NCBI GenBank assembly: GCA_030770535.1
Contig: JASVEC010000007.1
Location: 1,550,001 to 1,614,000 of the forward strand
Direction: 5' to 3'
DNA: 64,000 nucleotides
Source of the DNA: Batkoa obscura
Lineage: Eukaryota; Entomophthoromycota; Entomophthoromycetes; Entomophthorales; Batkoaceae
Positions 54,464 through 64,000 of this stretch are shown here, piece after piece. Every line of letters begins with the position of its first letter. Position 1 is the first letter of the stretch. The position numbers were made by a program, and so were the translations under genes. Below the pieces are notes generated by a model. The model did no database searches. It was not told the DNA's origin and was given only the letters and a program-made list of their open reading frames with translations.

Positions 54464-56563
54464 AAGTAATTCGTCAAAACTACATAAGCTATGATCGGTT
54501 TTTTATAGATATCCAAGTATCAAAAACTCCATGTTTCCCTTTTTTTAGAATAAGTAGCTAATATTATACTGTAATCTTATTTTCATTTTTAATAACTTGA
54601 CCCCTCAGGCGTCTAAGCTTTTGAAAAGGTGACCAAGGTTAACTCATGACAATAAAGTCATTATATATTTTATAATCAATAGATAATATCTAGTCATTAA
54701 TTGATTTGATTACTTAAATTTATGGCTCCACTAGTTAAAAGCTATTTTTGCCTATGACGTAAATATATGGCATATGCGCTTGATGGGTTAATTAAATACT
54801 TATATTTGTAGTAGCAAAATGTATTAGTATAAAGTTTCAATGAGTGATTAAAAAACCAATTCGTTATTAAAAAGAACAGGGATAATCACAAGATTTCCAC
54901 ATCCAATGAAAAACAAAAACCTATATCTCTGAAGTTTGTTATATTAATTCTTATAAATTTAAACAGCTAGCTAAATCAAATGACCTGCTCTGTTGGAAAT
55001 CATATTATTTGATCTCTCTTTTATATAGTTTAAACCAAAGAATTAAAAGCTATTATTAATATCGCAAGCATTTAAATCATGATGTTTAAATGAAAATTTT
55101 ATTTTAGATAAAACAATGGTGTATAAGATTAAACTGATAAAATTCCAAAAGCTGTCTTTTTTTTTCTTGTGATATGTTTGCATAATTACTACTCAAACAT
55201 ATACAAGTAAAATAGTTCAATTAATATACATTGAGCTAAACACTGAAGTTGTGCTAGGAAGTAAATTACTTTTCCAACTTACTATATTTCATAAATTGTA
55301 ACCTCTTTTTTTATATGGCCTTATATAACTAAAATTGGTCTGAAATTTTTATTTATTTATTATATTATCTTTTTGTTATATTGTTTTATATATATTTTTC
55401 TATTTAAATTTACTTTAAAAAGTTGTTAATACTTTTATCTAAAAATATTCTAAAATTCTAAAAAATGAAAATATAATAATAAATAAAATAAAAATAAATT
55501 CAATATTAAATTCTTTTTAAATTTAAAAACAAAATTTATAATGTTTATTAAAAAAAAGAAAATAATTAAAGCATAAAAAAATTAATTGTAAAAAGCTGAA
55601 AATTAAAAAACTGCAATAACATTAAAAAAGTGTGTAAAATATGAAAAAAAAGTTATTTAATAAAATATAAAATTATGTTAACAATAAAAAAAATATAAAC
55701 AAAAAATATTTCATAATAAAAAGCTGAGAATGTATATAATATTTAAGTTATAGTTATATAATAAAACATAACTTTTCCTTAATTAAAAAGTATAACCAAC
55801 ATAAAAACGTTTAATAATTAAAATAAACCTAAAATTTTAATAGTTTATTGTATAATAAGTTATTAGATATGGAGGTGTTTTTTTTGCTTCATCACTTTTT
55901 CCATCTTTTAAGCGCTATTTGAGCAGAAAATTATTAGTAAAATTCTCAAACGCAAAAATACATCCCCATATATTGAAGGGCCCTGCTTTTCAGGTTTATT
56001 TTAATTAATAAACATTTTTATGTTAGCTATCTTGTCTTTATTTTATTTGACTTGAGCATCTTCTATTTTAAATTATAGTTTTATGGCTCAACTTCTCACA
56101 ATTACTTACAAGCTCAAAAACACATTAATCATTTTATTTATGTCAGCCTTTTTAGTAAAGGAATTTCAATAATACGCTAATCAATAAATAAGGTATCAAA
56201 TGACAATATAGTTTAAAAGATTAATTTTTATTATATTAAAGCTAAAAACTTTGTTTGTACTATAAACCTTGACATTTAACTAATTTAAATAAATTTGTTT
56301 TTTATCAAACAGTGAAGGTGATGCAATAAATATCATTGAAAATGTCAATATCTAAAAAACACTCATTAGCCAATGAAAGCTTGTTGGGTAGAATAACTAA
56401 TTCTTTTTCGTTAACCCAAATGGGCAGAGACTGAGAACAAATTTTAAGACAAAATTTGCAACCAAATGAGATATGCTCCAAATAGTAATGTAACTTTAAT
56501 TAAAATAGAGCATTCACTTTTGCTTACAAATATTTTAACTTAGCGTACAGTTAGCAATTAACT
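54464..56563. other. Intergenic region, extremely AT-rich block and one MITE
   Basis: 55300-55860 is almost wholly A/T and might be a decayed mobile element, but I could not match it to one. A 99-bp MITE lies at 55871-55968. No gene supported. Confidence 0.45.
55871..55968 (-). mobile_element. 99-bp MITE family copy
   Basis: Starts GGAGGTGTTTTTTTTGC and ends AAATACATCCCC, with ATAT on both sides. Confidence 0.85.
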
Positions 56564-58027
56564 ATGACTGGCTCAAAAAAAGATAAACTAGATACTATTT
56601 TTAAATATACAAAGATACAACTTACCCCAGTGAAATTCTCTAAATTTTTAAGCACTCATTTACCAACTAGAACCTATCCCAACCTAGCAACCAAAACTAG
56701 GAACTCAACTTTTAAACAATCTAAGTATAGGTTTACAACGAACCAACAAAATCAAGATCATATTGAAGCTCTAGCAAACAAAATATTGAATGCTGAGCTA
56801 AACATAAAGAAAAGAGCTTTAATTACTCATAGTGAAGATAGTGATCTTCACGATTTAGATCGCTATTTGGGCAATAGTGAAGGTATGCAACTTGAAGCAA
56901 GGCGGAAGATTGCGAAATTAACCAACGATGAAAAGTTAGCGTTTCGAGATCCGGTAATGTTTGAGCACTATAAACAAGGTTTTGATAACAATATCAAGCT
57001 TTGCAATTCTTTGAAGCATGACAATGTTTTAAGTGCGACATTGCTTGAGGATAAAACAAAATTTGAACATCATTTAAATAAGACCAATCAATCGGATGAA
57101 AAGCCTTTAAGTTTTGCATATGGAGATCATGTACCAACAGATCCTGGGATGAAAATGATTACTTGGCTTGATGAAAATAAAGTTGCGATTTCAGTCAGTG
57201 GTAAGATGTCGAATGCCTACCTATTTGTTTATGATTTTAAAGCAGACAGACTATATCAATATCAACCCCATTTTCTGGAAGATAAATTTAATTCGGTTTG
57301 TGCTAGTTATTGTGGAACTAAATTAACTTTGGCCTTTTCAGGGTGCATTGTAGGTATCTTGGATAATGAAGCTCGTAGTATCACAAGGTTTTTGCTACCG
57401 GAAGTCCAGCTTGATCCAAAATTCCAGGTCATGAAAACTTATCTTCTTAGTGAAGATTTGCTGCTGGTTAGCTTTGATAATGGGGAAATCGTGTTGTATG
57501 ATATTGCAAAAAAAATCGTAAAAAGTAGAATTAAGGCCCACTTCAGTAAAGTGATTGATTTTATAATTACTAAGAAAGGGCATTTGGTAAGCATAAGTGA
57601 AAGTGGAGAGTTAAAAATGTTTGATTTAAATAATGAATTCAAAGTTTTGTTGGAACATTGTGAAGAAAGGGGACCTATTATTGCTGTAGACTCCTGTCCA
57701 TGGAGACCAACGATATTAGCCTTAGGTATAGGGGACAAGAGGGGAACTATAAGATTTCTAGACACCTATGATCAGAAAATGATTGATACTTTAGTTACCA
57801 ATGCCGCTCTTTGTAATGTCCATTTTTCTTCAAAGAATAAAGAAATTGTTACCACACATAAAGTTGACGATGGTAATATTAAACTTTGGTCTTTTCCGGG
57901 TCTTGGGCTTGTTAAACAATTAAAATATGAAAAGGAATCAGACAGGAAATTGTTCCATTCTGGACTTTCACCAAAGGGTACTAGAATGGTCACCATTCAT
58001 CGTAGGAGAAACATATGTCTCTGGTAG
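56564..58027 (+). CDS. Divergent Cdc20/Cdh1-like WD40 protein
   Basis: 487 aa. The N-terminal ~165 residues are basic then charged. The rest is a WD40 propeller whose later blades track Cdc20/Cdh1: VDSCPWRPTILALGIG, then IRFLDT, IDTLVTNAALCNVHF, KEIVTTHKVDDGNIKLWSFP and GLSPKGTRMVTIHRRRNICL. These align to the AIAWxP, IRFWNT, TGSQVC, ELVSTHG-IxLWxYP and SPDGxxI-T blocks. I cannot find the C-box (DRFIP-like) nor the terminal Ile-Arg, both used by Cdc20/Cdh1 to bind the APC/C. Possibly a meiotic or decoy paralogue. A 45-nt intron at 58024-58068 would change the end from ICLW to ICLWDVDDY (stop 58085-58087). Confidence 0.7.
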   Translation: MTGSKKDKLDTIFKYTKIQLTPVKFSKFLSTHLPTRTYPNLATKTRNSTFKQSKYRFTTNQQNQDHIEALANKILNAELNIKKRALITHSEDSDLHDLDRYLGNSEGMQLEARRKIAKLTNDEKLAFRDPVMFEHYKQGFDNNIKLCNSLKHDNVLSATLLEDKTKFEHHLNKTNQSDEKPLSFAYGDHVPTDPGMKMITWLDENKVAISVSGKMSNAYLFVYDFKADRLYQYQPHFLEDKFNSVCASYCGTKLTLAFSGCIVGILDNEARSITRFLLPEVQLDPKFQVMKTYLLSEDLLLVSFDNGEIVLYDIAKKIVKSRIKAHFSKVIDFIITKKGHLVSISESGELKMFDLNNEFKVLLEHCEERGPIIAVDSCPWRPTILALGIGDKRGTIRFLDTYDQKMIDTLVTNAALCNVHFSSKNKEIVTTHKVDDGNIKLWSFPGLGLVKQLKYEKESDRKLFHSGLSPKGTRMVTIHRRRNICLW

Positions 58028-58654
58028 GGTATTACGCAGTACTTTGAAGGGAGGGTTGGTTAAATTAGGGATGTAGATGATTATTAGATGTTAAAGTAAA
58101 AAACTATACTTTCTAATTTTTTATAATTGAAATTTTCTTTGTTTTCATAACTAATGTGTTGGAATTATTGATGCTTAGATGATATGTTCTAATTAGAATA
58201 TTACATTTCTAAATCATATAGGAAGCCTAAATCTAGCTCTTTTATCATCCTTTTTTTAAAAAGTAGCTTGATACCGCATTTAAAATATCTATTAATAGGG
58301 GTAAAAAATAAGCATAGACCTAAGTATTATTTTATTACTTCAGTTATTTGAAACAATGAAGATTTGTAAAGGAGTTATAAAATAATAAAAATGAATCATC
58401 GAATAGATCACTTTATGATGGTTTATTGATATTATAACTGGAAATCATTTCGCTTAAAAAAGTAGGCGTAAGAATACTGGACCTTACTTTTCACACTGAC
58501 ACTTTATAAGCGAAGTATTATTTAAAACAATAAAAATATAAATTAAAATCTAATTATAGCTTTACTAAAATCTTAATCTCCATTACCATACGGGAGGAAT
58601 GGGAAAAAGCTAAGAATTATAATTAACACTTCCCAAAATTAAAAAACTAAAAGA
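58028..58654. other. Intergenic region between convergent genes, nothing recognised
   Basis: About 630 bp with the 3' ends of the WD40 and scramblase genes. No repeat or signal recognised. Confidence 0.4.
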
Positions 58655-59785
58655 TTACCTAGAAGTCGTAGAAGAATGTCTTGAAAAATAATCAAAGTCT
58701 AGTGTGATTGCAGTAGCTAAAGCGACAGCCCTTTCATCAAGACTAAGTTTCCTTTTTGTTTGGGGTAGCGAGTCCATGACTAAAGAGTAATGACCAGTAT
58801 CTGTAAAAATCTAAAACAATATAAAAAGCATTTCTTATATAAAATTTTAAGCATAGTTTACCTCCCTAGCAAACCCCGAAAAGCTTCTTGAGATAAAAGC
58901 CAACATGTCGTTATCTTTATCCTTTAACTCAAAATCCCACGAAAGGAAAGGGGCATCAATATAAGCAAACTGTTTATACCTGAGAATTTTATTAGTTTTA
59001 TTTTTGATGTATTATTAAGCTTACCCAGCAAATAATGCATACTTCCTTCTCCAAAGATGCCATTCTTTTTGAACTTCACCGATCACCTCGTCCTCTTTAG
59101 TGGATATAAATATTCTAGAATTGATAAACCAAAACGGACGATAAGTCTGAGTATTATTAATCGAAATTTCATTTTACTGTTAAAATTTTACCTTCAATAT
59201 AACATTCCCCTGTGGGTCCAAGATATAAGCTTTAAACGGGCGATGAGTGCGCAATACTTGTCTCATAATTGTGGTCCAAAAACTGCTTTCTTCAACTAGA
59301 TAACCAACCGTTTGGCCTACTTCATCGTAAATTACATATTTATTGTTTTGTTCAAAACCCTAAAGAATGGGATATAAGAACTAAGTTATTATGAGTTAAT
59401 AGCATAAATACCATAAAAACATTCAACATTTCTAACTGCCTAACAATAGTTAAGGTACCATGCGATAAAGTGGCGACCACTAAGCTATTTGTATGCAACT
59501 TATCTTGTTCATCAGTTGGTAGATTGTCTATTACTTGAATACTTCTATCATTGTCTATAGCTACCTTCTTTAGTTTGTTTTGTTGAATTCGTAAATCGCG
59601 TGCTTTTTTTTGGTACCTGTCATCAAATAAACCTAAAAAAGTTAATAGTTTTAAACAGTTTCTATTTGATGTATATTACTTGTTCTTCTTAGTGGCGAGT
59701 AAAATTTATTATTTATAGCTGTACTAGGGGCTAAGATACTTTTAGTTAGGAGACTTCTAAGTGGCTTTAAATTGGCTATATACAT
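58655..59785 (-). CDS. Phospholipid scramblase family protein (Aim25-like), six exons
   Basis: My model: exons 59785-59680, 59632-59412, 59359-59192, 59146-59025, 58979-58862 and 58810-58655; 296 aa. The five introns are 45-52 nt, GT-AG, with matching phases. The N-terminus (MYIANLKPLRSLLTKSILA) is basic and free of acids, like a mitochondrial presequence. Conserved scramblase blocks follow: RQLEMLNVFM-GFEQNNKYVI, LRTHRPFKAYILD, RPFWFINSRIF, WHLWRRKYALF, QFAYIDAPFLSWDFEL, SFSGFAREIFTDTGHY and DERAVALATAITLDFDYFSRHS. Scramblases move lipids between leaflets; fungal Aim25-type proteins are reported at mitochondria. All residues of the core appear present. It is not visible as one frame because the longest exon is short. 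Confidence 0.9.
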
Positions 59786-60522
59786 AGGAACAAATAAAAT
59801 AAGTTTCTAAATTGAGATTTTGTTTGAAACTTTGGAGTTTTTGACAAAAATTCAATAGGCTTTGTGCTTCAACCAATGACGTGGTGTGGCAAAATAAGCA
59901 ATAAATATTTATTTCTTTGTATTTAGTATCAAGAAAGGGATTGATCATATCATATTATAATTAACCAGTGTAAATGCAATGTAAGTAAACCAAGTAGAGT
60001 GGCGGACCAAATCTTATAGGAATAAAGTTTAAAGTGACAGTTATAATAAAAGATAAAAATTTAATTTATTGGGTAAAAGTATATAACCAGTTAGTATTTG
60101 TATAGATATAGGGGTTTAAAAATATGAAAGAAACATAGTGGCAAAACGAGTAATTGTATTTAATCATGATATATATGAAAGAGGCCTTTTAAAATAAAAG
60201 GAAAGAATTAGTTTAGGTTAAATGAATTAGAGTATCCACTTTTAAAATAGCAATCAAACGTTAAATCGCTAGCATTCTACCCTATACCTGTTCAATTTAT
60301 AGCTTAGTTATAAAATCCACCCTGTACTAACTTTTAAGTATAAAGATTTAATAGGCATTCCTCTTTACATTGTATAAAGTCATTTTGAACTGAATATTTT
60401 TCTTCTCAAAGACTAAACCACGTTCCAATAAAAATTCAAGTAGCTAATTATTCAATGTTTCTTTAATTTTCATATAATAAAATAACTTAAACAGTACTTA
60501 TAGGTATAAGCAATAATTAAAT
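59786..60522. other. Intergenic region, nothing recognised
   Basis: Upstream of the scramblase and downstream of the MFS gene (both minus strand). A 63-codon frame overlapping 59757-59948 is in another frame from scramblase exon 1 and is not supported. Confidence 0.4.
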
Positions 60523-62179
60523 TTAATCGATATTAGACTGAATAGAGGTAATTTTTTCCTTTCTTTTTTCAATAAAAAAGCAAACGAGACCCATGACAAA
60601 CAATATAGCATGGAATATCCCCATGATAATAAAGGGTGCTCCTGGGCGCCAATGGTCAAAGAGATAGCCACCTAACTTGGAGCAAATAATAATACCCAAG
60701 CCACCAAAAAACGAGTAAAGTCCAGACACAGTTCCCCTTAACTCAGGTTCAACAGTATCATGAGCAGATAAGAAAGACAACGATGTAACGATGGTACCTA
60801 TCTCACCAACACCTAGCAAGCAAATAAACAAATAAACAATCTTATTATAGGGTGAAGAGATAAATCCAAATCCAAAGTAGCCAACAGCGCCTAATAAAGA
60901 AGATAAACTTAACACCATGGAGGCTTTTATTTTGGTTAACAACACTCCTACAATAGGTGCTCCTATCAATGCAAATACTTGTGCAATACCAGATAACATC
61001 ATTGCTAAACTATAAGCACTACGACATTGCTCTTTCACTATGGCTGGATCAGTGAGATCTCCATCGTCGCTTATAAAACATTTGTTTTCATTGATAAACA
61101 GCTTGACTACCCAAGCACTTATAAATACAGTAAGGATTATAGTATCTCCACGAGCCTAAATTTAGAAATGAGTTAAATAGTATTGAAAGTTAAACTCTAC
61201 TTACCACAAAGCCAGAGATATAAGCCATGGCAATACGTAAATCAGTGAAAAATAATTTACAAGCTCTTGGTAGCTTATTTATTCCATGAATAAACTCTTC
61301 TTTCATTGTTAAAGCGTTCCCATTCACATTGATGGTCCTGTTATTATTTTTAGGAAAAGTAAAAAAATTTATGATAGACCATGCAATTGCTATAGCCCCA
61401 ACTATATATAATGTGACTACCACGGACTATAAGATAATTAGTATTTATCGTTCAATAATAATAACAATCTATTACCTGAGTTTGAGAGCCAGTGAGTTTC
61501 TCTAATGAGGCTGGTAAAGGTACTAAAACAAACACTGAAACAACAGCGCCTAAAAACAATAAATATCACTTTTTACGTATATATAATAATATATACCTAA
61601 TCCGGAAAACATCCCGACGATACCAGAAGTCATTCCATTTTTAAGCCCTACAGTATCTGCTAACCCTGCAGCAACCATTGAGGTGATAGCGGAAGCACCA
61701 ATAGCAAAGAACAACCTTACTATTAATAAATCCGGAAACACCCTTGAAGGTAACGTATAAAAAAATAGAGCTAATCCAACAATTAGGAATCCCAAAGAAA
61801 AGGTTATCCTTCTTCCAATTCTATCGGATACCAAGCCCCATACAATGACCATTATGATTGAAACAATCTCGTCCCATAAAGTAAAGGTGGCACTCAGTTC
61901 ACCTAAACCGGCCGTTTCTTTGTATTTAAAAGCGAATAGAAAGGCTTGAATCTGATTTATAAACACTATGAAGCAGATGGAAAAGAAAACGCAGATCAAA
62001 TAAGTTATGAAATTTAAGATACTAACATTGCCTTGTAAATGAATGAATTTTAAAAAGGTCTTATCTTTGATTTCAGCATCCTTGATAGATGTAGCTTCAT
62101 TATTGATTAGTCCTTGATTTGCTTGAGTTTCTAAGTCCACTAAACTGGCCTTATTAGTGCTCTGTGGTGAAGTTGCCAT
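60523..62179 (-). CDS. MFS transporter, four exons
   Basis: My model: exons 62179-61597, 61549-61476, 61426-61205 and 61155-60523; 503 aa. Introns are 47, 49 and 49 nt. Splicing links MFSGL with GAVVSVFVLVPLPASLEKLT and VSGFV with ARGDTIILTVFISAWVV. A polar N-terminal tail (about 50 residues) is followed by about 12 hydrophobic segments. The MFS motif between helices 2 and 3 is present as GLVSDRIGRRITFSLG. The last helices include GTVSGLYSFFGGLGIIICSK and an extracellular loop holds two Cys (NENKCF, EQCRS). Substrate unknown; the motif and plan fit a drug/organic-ion or monocarboxylate-like porter rather than a sugar porter. Confidence 0.85.
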
Positions 62180-64000
62180 TTTTTGAATTCTTCAATCAAC
62201 TTTTATTAAACTTTTTTTGTTTTTATACTCTCTTTATTATTTTCGCCTTATTATTTTTATCAGATTTTGAACAAAAAAACTCAAAAAATAGTCTAAAAAA
62301 ATAAAAAATAACAAAATCAAACTTGAATTTTCTTACTTTTGTAACCTTTACAAATGTCATATACCCAATATTATCCCTTATTCTTTCCTATCTGATCAAC
62401 TATGAGCCAATCATTTTTCCTTCAACTCTATTAAACCATCTTTATTACAACCAAAAAGTCTTTATTAGGCAATTATAATGCCAATCAGATAACACACGGC
62501 AGGAAAGAAATTAAACTTTTCTATTTATTAATATTTCAAATAACATAAATAGAAGTGAGTAAGAATTAATTTTTTTAACTTTATTCTGATTTTATTAGAT
62601 TGGATGGATATTAAGCTAATTTGGAAGTTTTTTAAACACTGAAGTGGGGGAATGTTGTACAAAGTAGCTATGATATCTGCTCCTGTGATGTAATTATGCC
62701 TGAAGTTGAACTCTTGTTTGTGGATAGCGATTTATTATATAAAAGATAGCTGTTTGATATTTAGTCCAAAAGTGGTAATCCAGCTTAATTCATAAAAAAT
62801 CGTATGATAAACTAACAAAAGTTGTCATTATCGAAAGTATTTTTTACACTAACAACCTGCTTTGAATTTTTGCACTTTGGGTTGGATTTTGAGTTGACCT
62901 TGAAAGCAATAATTATACATCTATGCTCTCAAAAAGTAAACCTACTGAGCCCAGGCTAGGGGTCTCTAGATTCTTCAGTCAGGTCATTGTAGTATCTATT
63001 ACGACGTCATCCAACCTCTCTTTTCACTCTGTTTTCCTTGATCCTTTAAACGTTGATCATCGTTGTAATGAAATGCAATAAAAACATAAAAATAATAAGT
63101 ATATTTATTTAGTATTTAGGATTCTAAAGATACTTTAATTAAGAAAATGTAATGAATAAAAATAAATTTATTTAAATAACATATTGTTATAGTTAGTACG
63201 TAATATCATTATATACAAGTTTATTGTACTTGAACTCTAGTTCATAAAACAAAACTTTACAATTGTTAATCCATAGCTATTGGTAAATTCATTATAAAGA
63301 TAAAGATAAAATAAACAAAAATATAATATATTTAATAATATTCACATAATAGTTTTTATTTTCATTTATTGAAACTAATAGTATGAATCTAAGATAATAG
63401 CAAAAAAACTAAAAAAAATTAAAAAAATAATACTCTTTCCTCTTATTAAAAATTGTTTTTTAAAGCACTCTACTTGATGTATATTTATTTTTAAATTAAG
63501 GTACCAAATGCTATTTAACTAAATAACAATAATAACAAAATAGGATTAAAGTTTAATCAAATCAAAATATATTATAGTTATTAAAAGTATACTTTTTATT
63601 AATTTATTTTTGTTATTTTATTTTTATTTTTATTTTTAAATATGGATAAACCCAAACCCAAAGTTCAACTTTTTAAAATTTATTTTGAAACTGATTCCAT
63701 TTAAATGCTTCTATTATTTTTAACTTGTCATTAATATACTTTATAGTGAATTTTTGATTTACTAATGTTTAAAACCTGTTAATTCATTATAAAATAAATT
63801 TACGGCAAATTAAAAAATAGTAAAGGCATCTAAATGCCATCAGTTCTAAAAAGGTAAATTAAACAAATGCTGAAAACAAAAGACGTAAGGATGTATATTT
63901 TGTTCAAGAAATTTACTAATATTTTTCTACTTGATAGCACTTAAAAAATGGAAAAAGGGATGAAATCAAAAAAACTATTTTCATTAATCATTTAGAATCT
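62180..64000. other. Intergenic region to the window end, one MITE
   Basis: Divergent AT-rich DNA. One worn 99-bp MITE near 63897-63984. A slightly GC-richer patch at 62880-63060 has no open frame I trust. Confidence 0.45.
63897..63984 (+). mobile_element. 99-bp MITE family, worn copy
   Basis: AAGGATGTATATTTTGTTCA start, AGCACTTAAAAAATGGAAAA core, end degraded (AAAAAAACTATTTTCATT). Confidence 0.65.

Noticed and set aside
55300-55860. Very AT-rich block as a further decayed transposon or replication origin
   Set aside because: No alignable block and no defining motif; composition alone is not enough.
59757-59948. 63-codon minus-strand frame
   Set aside because: Overlaps scramblase exon 1 in another frame; the scramblase frame has the conserved protein.

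Overview
This window is AT-rich nuclear DNA of a fungus. The genes carry very short spliceosomal introns (43-53 nt is typical). Recognised families include an Opy2-like anchor, a WSC sensor, a SUN-family wall protein, an OPT transporter, tyrosinase, a CAP/PR-1 protein, a proteinase K-like subtilase, a fungal scramblase and a lone 7TM receptor. My best guess is an early-diverging lineage such as Conidiobolus (Entomophthoromycotina). That is inference from composition and gene content, not from a marker gene. Base order shows no bacterial operons, CRISPR arrays or convincing RNA genes.

Layout. 0.5-3.4 kb: a four-exon UvrD/Srs2-type helicase. 5.4-6.6 kb: a homeodomain-like factor. 8-19.4 kb: a transposon island with a ~2.9 kb DNA transposon that has ~290 bp terminal inverted repeats, rearranged and decayed copies of it, many ~99 bp MITEs, a decayed TMEM135-like gene (10.8-12.1 kb) and a 7TM receptor gene (13.4-14.3 kb). 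20.7-24.5 kb: an F-box/LRR-like gene, a secreted subtilase and a secreted CAP protein. 27-36 kb: a sugar transporter, a five-exon WSC membrane protein, an Opy2-like protein, a secreted Asn/Tyr-rich protein and an OPT transporter. 38.1-54.5 kb: a large inverted duplication of two regulator-like paralogues flanking tyrosinase, SUN, Nudix and TspO genes. 56.5-62.2 kb: a divergent Cdc20/Cdh1-like WD40 gene, a six-exon scramblase and a four-exon MFS gene.

Function. Many products act at the wall, membrane or outside the cell: subtilase, CAP, SUN, tyrosinase, WSC, Opy2, OPT and MFS proteins. This suits a saprotroph or insect-associated fungus. They look like a chance neighbourhood rather than a pathway cluster.

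Most unusual points: (1) the inverted A-B / B'-A' gene pairs, which have near-identical coding tracts that stop at or just before the start codons, a mosaic pattern suggesting gene conversion, and no zinc cluster; (2) copy B', where a consensus-looking 47-nt intron would exactly hide a reading-frame break; (3) a ~99 bp MITE family with clear 4-bp target duplications and two near-perfect palindromic pairs; (4) a decayed transposon copy with mostly C:G to T:A differences; (5) a DDE-like transposase that I cannot place in a superfamily.
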